From Curtobacterium sp. Leaf261 (lineage in GTDB: Bacteria; Actinomycetota; Actinomycetes; Actinomycetales; Microbacteriaceae), in the NCBI RefSeq assembly GCF_001422205.1, contig NZ_LMMJ01000009.1, positions 248,001 to 312,000 of the forward strand: 64,000 nt of DNA, given 5' to 3'. Shown here piece by piece: positions 17,292 through 26,044 of the stretch (positions within the stretch are counted from its first letter, which is position 1; every line of letters begins with the position of its first letter). The notes beneath the pieces are model-generated. The model made no database searches. It saw only the letters and a program-made list of their open reading frames with translations, and was not told where the DNA came from. Made by a program: the position numbers and the translations under genes.

Positions 17292-19295
17292 CTACCGGTG
17301 GCTCGCCACCGCGGACAGGGCACTGAACGACACCGCACCGAGCCCGGTCACGTCGTCGTAGCCGACGGCCGTCGTGAGCGACGTGTCCGTGTTCGTCGTG
17401 ACGAGGTAGGACTTGCCGGACACGGCACCCGTGTACGCCAAGGCGACCGGGGACGCGGGCGGGACGACGTCGCTGAACGCCGACGGCGCCGCCTTGTCCA
17501 CGGCGTACAGCGTCGGGTTCGCGAACCCGATCGTGGACTTCGTGGACTGCTGGACGAGGGCCATGAGGCCGGCCGTGATCGGCGACGCCAGCGAGGTGCC
17601 GCCGTACGTCTCGGTCTGGTACTCACCCGCCGCGAGCGTCGTGTCGTCCTTGATCGGACGGATGCCGATCGAGAACCCGGTGTACGGGTCCGCGAGGGCC
17701 GCGAGGTCCGGCGAGACGCGCTTGCCGGCCGCCGCGAGGTTCGCCGGGACGACGCCCTTCTGGTACGAGGGCTCGGCGAAGTACGTGCTCACGCCACCGC
17801 CGGCGCCACCGCCGTAGATCGTGCCCGGGAGCGGCGAGGTGTAGACGTTCCGGCCGGTGCCCTGGACGATCTGGTCGAGGGTGTCGCCCCAGCCCGTCTC
17901 GAAGGTCTTCTTGCCGTCCTTGCCGATCCCGAGGCTCGTGCCGCCGACGGCCGTCACCCACGGGGACGACGCCGGGTAGTCCGGCTCGGCGCTGCCGAGG
18001 TTGACCGACTCGTCGCCGGAGTCCCCGCTCGAGAAGTACAGGCCGATGCCGGTGCCGGCCGCCTGGATGTGCAGGTTCTCGTCGCCCTGGATCGTGGCGA
18101 ACGGGACGTCCTCGCCGACGTTGCCGTAGCTGTTGCTGACGATGTTCGCCAGGCCACCGTCGAGCACCTTGGACAGCGCGACGTCGAGGCCGCCACCGCA
18201 GTTCGTGCCGCCGACGTAGAGGATCGACGCTGCCGGGGCAACCGCGTGCACGGACTGCACGTCGAGGGTCTCCTCGCCCTGCCATCCGCTCGGGTACTGG
18301 CAGGCCGCCTCGTCGGTGAACTGCGAGGACGCCGGGATCTTCTGCGAGAAGGTCGCGCTCGTCAGCTGCGGCTCACCGTGGCTCGCGGAGTAGGTGTTCG
18401 TGTCGTGGATGATCGTCGGCGAGGCGTAGGCGTCGATGATCGCGACCTTCTGCCCCTGCCCCTGGACCCCGGACGCGGCGAGCTTGTCGACGCCGTACGC
18501 GGACCGGAGCTGCGACGGGACGTACCCGCAGTTGAACGTCGGCACGGAGGTGGTGCCGTAGGCCTGCGGCACGGTCCCGAGGTGCTCACCCGTGTAGTTC
18601 GAGCAGGGGTAGTTCACCGCGGCGGGTGCCGCGGTCGTGGTCTTCTGCAGCGCGTGCGTCGGGGTCTGCACCGTCGGCGTCTGCCCCTGCAGGACGTTGT
18701 CCGGCCGGGTCTGCAGACGGCTCTGGTCGATGCTGACGCCGGACACCTTCGCCGCGATGTCCGCCGGCAGCGTCGGGGTCGACGACGGTCCGATGAGCGT
18801 CCGGCTGTCGTGCCGGTAGGCGTGCAGCGGCGTGCCGAGGACCCCGGAGACGACCGATGCGTCCCCGCGGAACACGACGTACTCGTGGCTCGCCGGGACG
18901 GCCGTGATGGTCAGTCCGTGCGCCCGGAGGTACCCGGTGACCTGGTCGGCGTCGGCCTTCGTCGGGGCGTACTTCGCGATCCACGCCGCGGGCGTCAGGG
19001 GGTGCCGGTACTGCGACGTGCCGGGCGTGGAGACCGCCGTGGCGAGCGCGGTGGCACCCGCCTGGTCGCGGAGCGGGAGGTAGATCTCGCCCTCGACGCT
19101 CGTGTCGGCGGGCGCGGCACCGGCGTCGTTCGCGGCGGTGGCCCACGCGGGGACGGAGCCCGACAGGGCCTGGGCGGGCACGGCGGCGTTCGCGGGGGCG
19201 ACCACGAACGCACTCGTGCCGACGACGCAGGCCGCGGCGGCGATGGTCACGGCGACGCGGCGCCGACTGAGGAGGAGCTTGGGACGTGGCTGCAC
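17292..19295 (-). CDS. Secreted S53 family peptidase (sedolisin) with propeptide
   Basis: 667 residues. The signal peptide is at 1-37 (RRR, hydrophobic core, APANA-A). Residues about 65-195 form the pro-kumamolisin activation domain ('YLPLRDQAG', 'SQYRHPLTPAAW', 'HEYVVFRGDA'). The catalytic domain follows: Glu341 and Asp345 in 'GEETLDVQ', the oxyanion Asp in 'FSSGDSGD', and the nucleophile Ser in 'YGGTSLASP' (about residue 568). The C-terminal 'DDVTGLGAV' fits the calcium site. These make an acid-type serine-carboxyl endopeptidase acting outside the cell. Four to five cysteines may form disulfides. The start is GTG with AGAGGA upstream. The gene is monocistronic and ends at a perfect hairpin. 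Confidence 0.93.
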   Translation of the reverse strand: MQPRPKLLLSRRRVAVTIAAAACVVGTSAFVVAPANAAVPAQALSGSVPAWATAANDAGAAPADTSVEGEIYLPLRDQAGATALATAVSTPGTSQYRHPLTPAAWIAKYAPTKADADQVTGYLRAHGLTITAVPASHEYVVFRGDASVVSGVLGTPLHAYRHDSRTLIGPSSTPTLPADIAAKVSGVSIDQSRLQTRPDNVLQGQTPTVQTPTHALQKTTTAAPAAVNYPCSNYTGEHLGTVPQAYGTTSVPTFNCGYVPSQLRSAYGVDKLAASGVQGQGQKVAIIDAYASPTIIHDTNTYSASHGEPQLTSATFSQKIPASSQFTDEAACQYPSGWQGEETLDVQSVHAVAPAASILYVGGTNCGGGLDVALSKVLDGGLANIVSNSYGNVGEDVPFATIQGDENLHIQAAGTGIGLYFSSGDSGDESVNLGSAEPDYPASSPWVTAVGGTSLGIGKDGKKTFETGWGDTLDQIVQGTGRNVYTSPLPGTIYGGGAGGGVSTYFAEPSYQKGVVPANLAAAGKRVSPDLAALADPYTGFSIGIRPIKDDTTLAAGEYQTETYGGTSLASPITAGLMALVQQSTKSTIGFANPTLYAVDKAAPSAFSDVVPPASPVALAYTGAVSGKSYLVTTNTDTSLTTAVGYDDVTGLGAVSFSALSAVASHR

Positions 19296-19577
19296 TGGGA
19301 GTCCTCTCGCGATGACACCCGTGCGCTCCGCCCGGGGACGAGGTTCAGGGAACGACGTGGTCCGGGGAACGCAGGGGCGGTGGTGAGGCGACAGTAGTGA
19401 GCGGCGAGGACCGTGGGACAGTCAGCGAAAGCACCCACTCGGCACGTCCCCCGTTCGAGGGACAGGGGCTGAGTGTCCACTCACCCGCGGATCGGCATGG
19501 TTACGGGTCGGAACCCCCCGGGGACTGCACCGTTCTGGGGATCGCCCGACAATCGACGCGCCGCGACCACGGGCCCG

Positions 19578-20204
19578 TCAGAGTCCGGACGGCCGTTTCC
19601 CGCGCTGCAGGTCGTCCACGACGCCGAGCGCATCGGACACGAGCGTGGCGTCGGACTCCCCGGCGGAGTCGTCGAGTCGGTAGTCCGCGCCGGTGCGCTG
19701 CTCGCCCGTTCCGGGGATCGCGGTGCCGAGCGCGACGACGATCGCCCCGGCGTCGTGTGCGTACCGGATCTGCGCGGTGATCCCCTCCGGGTCGACCGCC
19801 TGGACGAAGACGACCTTCGCCCCGGCCTTGACGACGTCGTGGATGGCGCCCTGCTGGCTGGCCACGGGTGTCGCGGCGTCGGTCACGCGGACCTCGGGCA
19901 TGTACCCGGCGGCGCTGATCGCGCTCCGGAACCGGACGTCGAGCGCCTGCGACGGTGTCTCGACGTGGCCGGGAGCGACCGGTGTCCCGGTCTTCACGGC
20001 ACCGGATCCGGAGCCGTCGACGGGGGCCAGCACGACACCGATGACGGCCTGCTCGTCGAACCCGCCGTCCGAGCTCGTGAGGTCGGAGCTCCGCACCGGG
20101 GTGGGCGCCGGGGTGGTCGAGCCGCCGGAACACCCGGCGATCCCGAGCACGGCGGTGCCGAGGATCGCGGCCGCGGTGAGCGCGGCGAGCCGGTTCCGGA
20201 GCAC
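19578..20204 (-). CDS. Lipoprotein with short periplasmic-binding-protein-like domain
   Basis: 208 residues from GTG 20204 (AAGGGGA upstream; further in-frame codons belong to tandem repeats). The lipobox is 'LGIAGCSGG', so mature residue 1 is Cys. The rest resembles the N-lobe of sugar-binding type 1 periplasmic proteins: 'VIGVVLAPVDG', 'RFRSAISAAGYMPEVRVTDA', 'QQGAIHDVVKAGAKVVFVQAVDPEG', 'AHDAGAIVVALGTAIPG'. It is much shorter than the usual 320-350 residues and no permease or ATPase lies nearby. It is either a sensor-type single-lobe protein or a truncated relic; which is undecided. Confidence 0.7.
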   Translation of the reverse strand: MLRNRLAALTAAAILGTAVLGIAGCSGGSTTPAPTPVRSSDLTSSDGGFDEQAVIGVVLAPVDGSGSGAVKTGTPVAPGHVETPSQALDVRFRSAISAAGYMPEVRVTDAATPVASQQGAIHDVVKAGAKVVFVQAVDPEGITAQIRYAHDAGAIVVALGTAIPGTGEQRTGADYRLDDSAGESDATLVSDALGVVDDLQRGKRPSGL

Positions 20205-20229
20205 GGTTCCCCTTCTGGTTGTCGGTCTG

Positions 20230-20394
20230 CCACGGTACACGCGCGACTCGCGGGGGTGCCGGACGCGGCGGTGCCGGACGCGGCGGTGCCGGACGGGAGG
20301 CGCGGGTCGGCCTGGCACCGTCCCTCCCGTCCGACGGCGGCGCGAGCACGTCAGCGCAGCCGTGCGGGCGCGTCAGCCCAGCCGTGCGGGCGCG
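20230..20394. repeat. Tandem repeats and a GGACGGGAGGC palindrome
   Basis: GGTGCCGGACGCGGC repeats about 2.5 times (20264-20300), running into a palindrome copy at 20291-20333 (GGACGGGAGGCGCGGG ... CCGTCCCTCCCGTCC). Two to three copies of CAGCCGTGCGGGCGCGTCAG then lead to the MFS stop. No gene is seen. Confidence 0.8.
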
Positions 20395-21777
20395 TCAGCT
20401 CCGCGGCGCGGGGATCGGGCCGAGCCGCCGGACGAGCAACAGCCCGAGCACCGCGACGACCGTCATGGCCGCGAACACCACGGCGAACGACACCGTCGCG
20501 TCCTTGCCGCCGAAGGCCGCGAACACGATGCCGGTGACCGCGAGGCCGATCACCGTCCCGGAGGAGTCCGCGATCGTCAGCGCCGAACTCGCGAACCCCT
20601 GGTCCGCCTCGTCGCTCAGCCGCAGCGTCAGCATCGACGTCCGCGGGAACACGATGCCCATCCCACCACCCGCGACCATCCACCCGATGATCATGATCGC
20701 CGGCGATGCCGTGGTCGCCGCCACGAACAGCGCCGACAGGAGCCCGACGACGACGAGTGCGAACCCGATCGAGAACGTCCGCCGCGCGGTGAGGACCGTC
20801 TCCGGCAACCGACCGTGCAGCCAACTCGCCGCAGCCCAGCTGATCGCAGCGGTCGTCAGCGTGATCCCGGCGAACGCGGCGCTGAACCCGTGGTGTGCCT
20901 GCAGGAGGTAGGGCAGGTAGACCTCGCTCCCGAGGAACGCCGCACCCGAGACGGCGCGGATGATGACGACGACCGGGAGGCCCGGTGCGGCTCGGAAGGT
21001 CCCCTGCGGCAGGAGCGGACGGAGCGCGATCCCCGCGGCGACGAGCCCGACGACGAGCAGGGCGACCCCGGCTGCGAGTGGCAGGTCCGGCGCGAGGTTC
21101 AGCACGAGCACCGCAACCGCCGCGAGCGCCGACCACGCGATGCGTCTGGTCTGCCACGCGGGTCGCGACGCCGGCGCCGGGACGGGCAGTCGGGCGAGGC
21201 TCGGCAGCAGGACGAGGAACGCACCGACGGCGATGACGACGGCGCCGACGAACACCCAGTGCCAGCTCCACGTGTCGGTGACGATGCCCGCGATCGCCGG
21301 TCCGACGAGCCCCGGGACGACCCAGGCGGCCGCGAACCCGGCGAAGATCGAGCCGTGCAGGTGCTCGGGGTAGATCCGCGACACGATGACGTAGAGGACG
21401 ACCGTGACGGCGCCGGCGCCGAAGCCCTCGACGAGACGGCCGACGAGGAACACCGGCATGGTCCACGCGACCGCGACGAGGACGGTGCCGAGCGCGAAGC
21501 AGATGGTGCTCGCCCAGGTGACGACGCGAGGGCCGGCACGGTCGGCCCAGTTGCCCGCGAGCACCATGCCCGGCACGCCGGCGGCGAGCGGTGCCGCGAA
21601 GGCCAGCGAGTACAGGGTCTCGCCGTCGAGGTCCTCGCTGATCTCCGGCATGATCGTGGCCATCGCGAGGTTCTGGAACGCCGCGACCGCCACGATCGCG
21701 ACCATGCCGATCGTGGCGAGCAGGTACCCCCGGCCGAGCACGCCCGTCCGGGCTGCCGACCCGGGGGCGGCGCTCAC
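20395..21777 (-). CDS. MFS transporter coupled to metB
   Basis: 460 residues with about 12-14 membrane segments. Family signatures are 'FQNLAMATIMPEISEDL' in helix 1, 'AGNWADRAGPR' (motif A) and 'GRLVEGFGAGAVTVVLYVIVSRIYP' (helix 4-5, motif C-like). It is a drug- or metabolite-exporter type of the DHA2-like group. The GTG start overlaps the metB stop in GTGA, so it is translated from the metB transcript. This suggests a link to sulfur amino-acid metabolism, for example export of an intermediate, but that is inference from position only. Confidence 0.85.
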   Translation of the reverse strand: MSAAPGSAARTGVLGRGYLLATIGMVAIVAVAAFQNLAMATIMPEISEDLDGETLYSLAFAAPLAAGVPGMVLAGNWADRAGPRVVTWASTICFALGTVLVAVAWTMPVFLVGRLVEGFGAGAVTVVLYVIVSRIYPEHLHGSIFAGFAAAWVVPGLVGPAIAGIVTDTWSWHWVFVGAVVIAVGAFLVLLPSLARLPVPAPASRPAWQTRRIAWSALAAVAVLVLNLAPDLPLAAGVALLVVGLVAAGIALRPLLPQGTFRAAPGLPVVVIIRAVSGAAFLGSEVYLPYLLQAHHGFSAAFAGITLTTAAISWAAASWLHGRLPETVLTARRTFSIGFALVVVGLLSALFVAATTASPAIMIIGWMVAGGGMGIVFPRTSMLTLRLSDEADQGFASSALTIADSSGTVIGLAVTGIVFAAFGGKDATVSFAVVFAAMTVVAVLGLLLVRRLGPIPAPRS

Positions 21778-23003
21778 CGGGTCAGCGCCTGTTCGACGTC
21801 GGCGACGAGGTCACCGGCGTCCTCGATGCCGACTGACAGCCGGACGACGTTCTCCGGCACCGCGAGCTCGGTGCCCTTGACGGACGCGTGGGTCATCTCG
21901 GACGGGTAGCCGATGAGGGACTCGACGCCGCCGAGCGACTCCGCGAGCGCGAAGATCTCTGTGGACTCGGCGAAGGACCGCGCGGCTGCCGGACCGCCCG
22001 CGAGCGCGACGGAGAGCATGCCGCCGAACGACCGCATCTGGCGCTGGGCGATGTCGTGGCCGGGGTGCTCCGGGAGTCCCGGGTAGTACACGCGCTCGAC
22101 GGCGGGGTGTCCGACGAGTGCCTCGGCGACCCGCTGGGCGTTCGCGGAGTGCCGCTCCATCCGGACGGCGAGGGTCTTGATCCCCCGGACCGTCAGCCAC
22201 GCGTCGAGCGGGCCGGAGACCGCTCCGGCGGAGTTCTGCAGGAACTGGACGTCCGCGGCGACCTGCTCGTCCTGCACCACGAGTGCGCCGCCGACGACGT
22301 CGGAGTGGCCGCCGAGGTACTTCGTCGTGGAGTAGACGACGACGTCGGCACCGAGCGACAGGGGCTGCTGGAGGTAGGGCGAGGCGAAGGTGTTGTCCAC
22401 GACGACGAGGGCGCCGGCGGCGTGGCCGATCTCGGCGAGCGCGGCGATGTCGACGATCTTCATGAGGGGGTTCGTCGGCGTCTCGATCCAGAGCACGGTC
22501 TTCGCGGCGGCGGCGGCGTCGGTGCTCCCGCCGGTCCCGGTGCTGCTGCCGGACCGGGTGCTGCTGCCGGACCGGGTGCTGCTGCCGGACCGGGTCTGGG
22601 CAAGCGCCGCCCGCACGGCGTCGAGGTCACTCATCTCCACAGTGCTGAGCCGGACGCCCCACGGCACGTGGACCTTGCTCGCGAGCCGGTACGTCCCGCC
22701 GTAGACGTCGTTGCCCATCACGATCGACGCACCGGGTGCGAGGTACGAGCGGAGCAGGACGTCCTCGGCGGCGAGCCCCGATGCGAACGAGAACGCCGCG
22801 CGACCGCCGTCGAGGTCAGCGAGGAGCTCCTGGAGCGAGTCCCGCGTCGGGTTCGCCGACCGGGAGTACTCGTACCCGTTCCGCATCCCGCCGATGCCGT
22901 CCTGGATGTAGGTGGACGTCAGGTACAACGGGGGCACGACGGCACCGGTCGTGGCGTCGGGAGCCTGCCCGGAGTGGATCGCGCGGGTGGGGAACTCGGC
23001 CAT
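21774..23003 (-). CDS. metB: Cystathionine gamma-synthase / Cys-Met PLP enzyme
   Basis: 409 residues. This PLP fold-type I enzyme joins an activated homoserine with cysteine to give cystathionine; the group also includes gamma-lyases. Motifs: 'TRAIHSGQ', 'YEYSRSANPTRDSLQ', 'FASGLAAEDVLL', 'VWIETPTNP'-like 'LWIETPTNPL', 'VVDNTFASPYLQQPL', and Schiff-base Lys228 in 'YSTTKYLGGHSD'. Residues about 137-161 are an inserted Ser/Gly/Thr/Arg stretch made by three exact 18-bp tandem units (22539-22592), in the surface loop before 'KTVLWIETPTNP'. The ATG at 23003 is followed by family sequence. It lies 55 bases downstream of the cystathionine beta-synthase gene. Confidence 0.93.
   Translation of the reverse strand: MAEFPTRAIHSGQAPDATTGAVVPPLYLTSTYIQDGIGGMRNGYEYSRSANPTRDSLQELLADLDGGRAAFSFASGLAAEDVLLRSYLAPGASIVMGNDVYGGTYRLASKVHVPWGVRLSTVEMSDLDAVRAALAQTRSGSSTRSGSSTRSGSSTGTGGSTDAAAAAKTVLWIETPTNPLMKIVDIAALAEIGHAAGALVVVDNTFASPYLQQPLSLGADVVVYSTTKYLGGHSDVVGGALVVQDEQVAADVQFLQNSAGAVSGPLDAWLTVRGIKTLAVRMERHSANAQRVAEALVGHPAVERVYYPGLPEHPGHDIAQRQMRSFGGMLSVALAGGPAAARSFAESTEIFALAESLGGVESLIGYPSEMTHASVKGTELAVPENVVRLSVGIEDAGDLVADVEQALTR
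22539..22592 (-). repeat. Three exact 18-bp repeats inside metB
   Basis: The plus-strand unit GGTGCTGCTGCCGGACCG occurs three times without change and is in frame, encoding RSGSST-like hexapeptides in a loop of the enzyme. Confidence 0.9.
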
Positions 23004-23058
23004 GGGGATGTCTCCTGGTGGTGGGTGGATCAGGTCCGACGGTGCTGTTCTGACCGCG

Positions 23059-24429
23059 TCACTCGGACAGGAACGCGAGCAGGTCGTGCCGGGCGACGAC
23101 CGTCACGGGCTTGCCGTCCTCGACGACGAGCAGGGCGTTCGCCGTCTCGAGGGACCGGCGGGCGGCGGAGACGGACTCCCCCATGCCGACGAGCGGCAGG
23201 GGGTCGCCGACGAACGACGCGAGCGAGTCGGTCATCTTCGCGGCCCCGGTGAAGACGGCCTCGAGGAGTTCCTTCTCCTCGATCGCGCCGACGACCTCGC
23301 CGATGACGACGGGCGGCTCGGCGGAGAGCACCGGCATCTGCGAGACGCCGTAGGTCTTCATGATCTCGATGACGTCGCGCACGGTGTCAGACGGGTGCGC
23401 GTGCACGAGGTCCGGCAGCGAGCCGTCCTTGCCGGCGATGAGCGACCCGACAGTCCTGGCGTTGTCGTCCGCGTTCTCGAGGAACCCGTAGGACCGCATC
23501 CAGCGCTCGTTGAAGATCTTGCCGAGGTACCCGCGACCGCCGTCCGGCAGGAGCACCACGACGGTGTCGTCCGGGCCGAGCGTCTTCGCGTGCTCCAGGG
23601 CCGCGACGACCGCCATCCCGCTCGAGCCGCCGACGAGGAGACCCTCCTCCCGCGCCAGCCGCCGGGTCATCGCGAAGGACTCGGCGTCCGTCACGGCGAT
23701 GATCTCGTCGACGACGCTGCCGTCGTACGCGGCCGGCCAGAAGTCCTCGCCGACGCCCTCGACGAGGTACGGACGACCGGACCCGCCCGAGTAGACACTG
23801 CCCTCGGGGTCGGCGCCGACGATGCGGACCGCGCCGTCGGAGACCTCCTTGAGGTACCTGCCGACGCCGGAGATCGTCCCGCCGGTGCCGACGCCCGCGA
23901 CGAACGTGGTCAACCCGCCGTCGGTGTCGCGCCAGATCTCCGGACCGGTGGTCTCGTAGTGGCTCCGCGGTCCGTTCGGGTTCGCGTACTGGTTCGGCTT
24001 GAAGGCGCCGGGGATCTCGGTGACGAGGCGGTCGGACACCGAGTAGTAGGACTCCGGGTGCTCCGGCGGCACCGCGGTCGGCGTGACGACGATCTCGGCG
24101 CCGTAGGCCGTGAGGACGTTCCGCTTGTCCTCGCCGACCTTGTCCGGCAGGACGAAGACGCAGCGGTACCCGCGCTGCTGGGCGACGAGGGCGAGGCCGA
24201 CGCCGGTGTTGCCGCTCGTCGGTTCGACGATCGTGCCGCCCGGTCGGAGCTGCCCCTTCGCCTCGGCGTCGTCGATGATCCGCGTGGCGATCCGGTCCTT
24301 GGAGGACCCACCGGGGTTCAGGTACTCGACCTTGACGAGGACCGTGGCCTCGATGCCCTCGGTGACGGCGTTCAGCCGGACGAGCGGGGTGTTGCCGACC
24401 AGGTCGATGACGGAGTTCGCGTAGCGCAC
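23059..24429 (-). CDS. Cystathionine beta-synthase with C-terminal CBS domain pair
   Basis: 456 residues. The catalytic part (about 1-320) is a fold-type II PLP enzyme: 'LVGNTPLVRL', Schiff-base Lys44 in 'NPGGSSKDR', 'VEPTSGNTGVGLA', 'GVGTGGTISGVGRYL', 'GGSSGMA'. The C-terminal part (about 330-456) is a tandem CBS pair ('TVRDVIEIMKTYGVSQMPVL', 'VGAIEEKELLEAV'), usually a nucleotide- or SAM-sensing module. It condenses serine (or acetylserine) with homocysteine in reverse transsulfuration. TAGACT lies 8 bases before the GTG, suggesting a leaderless start, and four CCCGGGTGAC-type repeats lie upstream. It forms an operon with metB and the MFS gene. Confidence 0.92.
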   Translation of the reverse strand: MRYANSVIDLVGNTPLVRLNAVTEGIEATVLVKVEYLNPGGSSKDRIATRIIDDAEAKGQLRPGGTIVEPTSGNTGVGLALVAQQRGYRCVFVLPDKVGEDKRNVLTAYGAEIVVTPTAVPPEHPESYYSVSDRLVTEIPGAFKPNQYANPNGPRSHYETTGPEIWRDTDGGLTTFVAGVGTGGTISGVGRYLKEVSDGAVRIVGADPEGSVYSGGSGRPYLVEGVGEDFWPAAYDGSVVDEIIAVTDAESFAMTRRLAREEGLLVGGSSGMAVVAALEHAKTLGPDDTVVVLLPDGGRGYLGKIFNERWMRSYGFLENADDNARTVGSLIAGKDGSLPDLVHAHPSDTVRDVIEIMKTYGVSQMPVLSAEPPVVIGEVVGAIEEKELLEAVFTGAAKMTDSLASFVGDPLPLVGMGESVSAARRSLETANALLVVEDGKPVTVVARHDLLAFLSE

Positions 24430-24437
24430 GGTCGATG

Positions 24438-24443
24438 AGTCTA
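24438..24443 (-). promoter_or_regulatory. -10 element of the cystathionine beta-synthase operon
   Basis: Minus-strand TAGACT, 8 bases before the GTG at 24429. Confidence 0.45.
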
Positions 24444-24460
24444 CGTTGCGACCACCGACA

Positions 24461-24517
24461 TCACCCCGGGTGACAGCGCCCCGGGTGACGCGCCCCGGGT
24501 GACGTCATCCCGGATGA
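24461..24517. promoter_or_regulatory. Four 14-bp repeats upstream of the transsulfuration operon
   Basis: Units of 14 bases read CACCCCGGGTGACA, then GCGCCCCGGGTGAC twice, then GTCATCCCGGATGA. The outer ones are palindromes (TCACCCCGGGTGA, TCATCCCGGATGA). They cover the expected -35 position and upstream of the -10, so they look like an operator array. Confidence 0.5.
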
Positions 24518-24551
24518 TCCGCGCATCCCACGGTCGCGGGACGGTGCGGGA

Positions 24552-24599
24552 GACGGACGGGAGGCGCGGTGCGGGGCTGCACCGTGCCTCCCGTCCGTC
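24552..24599. terminator. GGACGGGAGGC palindrome 3' of the MscS-like gene
   Basis: 21-base arms (GACGGACGGGAGGCGCGGTGC and its complement with one G-U) around a 6-base loop. It lies 23 bases after the stop of the channel gene, so it is the likely terminator of the cyclase-channel transcript. Confidence 0.75.
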
Positions 24600-24622
24600 A
24601 GGTGGTCACGCAGTGACCGCGC

Positions 24623-26044
24623 TCAGGACCGGACCGCGAGCGTCGACTGCGCGGTGACGACCTCGGTGATCTCGGACCGTCGGCGTTCGATGACGTCCCC
24701 GATGTCCCGCGCGAGCTTCGGCGACCGGCGCACGATCGCGTCGAGCACGTCGACCGGCACGACGAGCACCGCGACCTCGGTGAGGGCGTGCGCCGAGGTC
24801 ATCAGCGCCTCGCGCGTGAGCGCGGTCTGTCCGACGTAGTCGCCGGCCTCCACACGGCCGACCGGCAGCGCTGCGTCGTCGAGCGGCACACGGAGCTCGA
24901 CGCTGCCGGCGAGCACGAACCGGACCGCGTTGGGGATGTTCCCCACGCGGATGATCGTCTCGCCCGCCGCGTAGCGCTCGAGGCGCACGACCGGTTCGAG
25001 CGCCGAGGCGTCGTCACCGGTGAGGTACAGCGTCGGTGCCACCGCGGCCACCGAGGCGCTGATCCGCTCCGGGGTGATGAAGTCGTCGGTGGTGTCGCCG
25101 TCGAGGCCGAGGCCGGCGCGACGGGCGGCGTACCAGAGCCACAGGCGGAAGGTGGCGAGCGCGTCGGCCTCGATCGCGGGGCCGCGCACCTCGAAGGTCA
25201 GCTCGAAGGTCGGACCCCCGACGGGCACCGCGGTCGGCGTCGTCCCCGGGTAGCGCTGCGGGAGCTCGTTCGCGACGCGCTGCAGGAGTGCGATCACGGC
25301 GGCCGGCGGGTCGTCGGTGGTGAACGTCACGCTCGTCGTGACCGAGAACGTCCCACCGCCGCGGCTGAGGTTGGTGAACGATGCCCCGGCGAGCGAGGAG
25401 TTCGGCATGATCAGGATGCCGTTGCCGGTGTCGATGTGCACGGCACGCCAGTTCACCTCGACGACCCGGCCGCGCGCGCCGCCGGCGTCGAGCCAGTCAC
25501 CGAGTCGGAACGGCTGCTCGAACAGCAGGAAGAGCCCGGCGATGACGGGACCCACGGCGGACTGCAGCGCGAGACCGATGACGAGCGACCCGACCCCGAG
25601 CGCCGTGAAGATCCCGCCGACGTCGGCGCCCCACACGAGCTTGAAGACGAGCGCCAGGCCGAGCGCGATGAGCACGATGCGGCCGATGTCGACGAAGATC
25701 GACGGCAGCTTCTCGCGCCAGGACCCCTGTCGGGCGTTCGTGAACAGCGCCACGTTGACACCGTTCAGCACGAACACGATCACCAGGAAGCCGAGCACCG
25801 TCGCGATGATCTGGCTCACCACGGGCTGCTTCGGCTGGACCGCCTGGGTGACCTGGACGCTCAGGATGAGGATCGCGACGAGCGGCACGATCATGTTCCG
25901 GAGCAGGCTGATGATCTTCCAGACGGCGTTGCCGCGGCGCTGGAGGTTCGACTGCAGCTCGGTGAGGACGAGCAGGACGACCGGCAGGCCGATGACGACG
26001 ATGAGCGCCGGCCAGAACCAGGACTGCTGCCAGAACGGGGTCAT
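24623..26044 (-). CDS. MscS-family ion channel with C-terminal cyclic-nucleotide-binding domain
   Basis: 473 residues. Membrane segments lie at about 10-28, 45-65, 77-100 and 120-137, and the pore helix TM3 at about 143-178 ('LGVGSLVIGLALQSAVGPVIAG', then 'EQPFRLGDW'). The MscS beta domain follows ('GRVVEVNWRAVHIDTGNGILIMPNS'). Residues about 350-440 form a cNMP-binding fold ('RYAAGETIIRVG', 'VRFVLAGSVELRV', 'GDYVGQTALT'). This is the architecture of bacterial cyclic-nucleotide-gated MscS channels. At the phosphate-binding cassette the usual Gly-Glu is Gly-Gln406 and the usual Arg before Ser-Ala is Thr416, so ligand or affinity may differ. Its ATG overlaps the cyclase stop in ATGA. Confidence 0.9.
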   Translation of the reverse strand: MTPFWQQSWFWPALIVVIGLPVVLLVLTELQSNLQRRGNAVWKIISLLRNMIVPLVAILILSVQVTQAVQPKQPVVSQIIATVLGFLVIVFVLNGVNVALFTNARQGSWREKLPSIFVDIGRIVLIALGLALVFKLVWGADVGGIFTALGVGSLVIGLALQSAVGPVIAGLFLLFEQPFRLGDWLDAGGARGRVVEVNWRAVHIDTGNGILIMPNSSLAGASFTNLSRGGGTFSVTTSVTFTTDDPPAAVIALLQRVANELPQRYPGTTPTAVPVGGPTFELTFEVRGPAIEADALATFRLWLWYAARRAGLGLDGDTTDDFITPERISASVAAVAPTLYLTGDDASALEPVVRLERYAAGETIIRVGNIPNAVRFVLAGSVELRVPLDDAALPVGRVEAGDYVGQTALTREALMTSAHALTEVAVLVVPVDVLDAIVRRSPKLARDIGDVIERRRSEITEVVTAQSTLAVRS

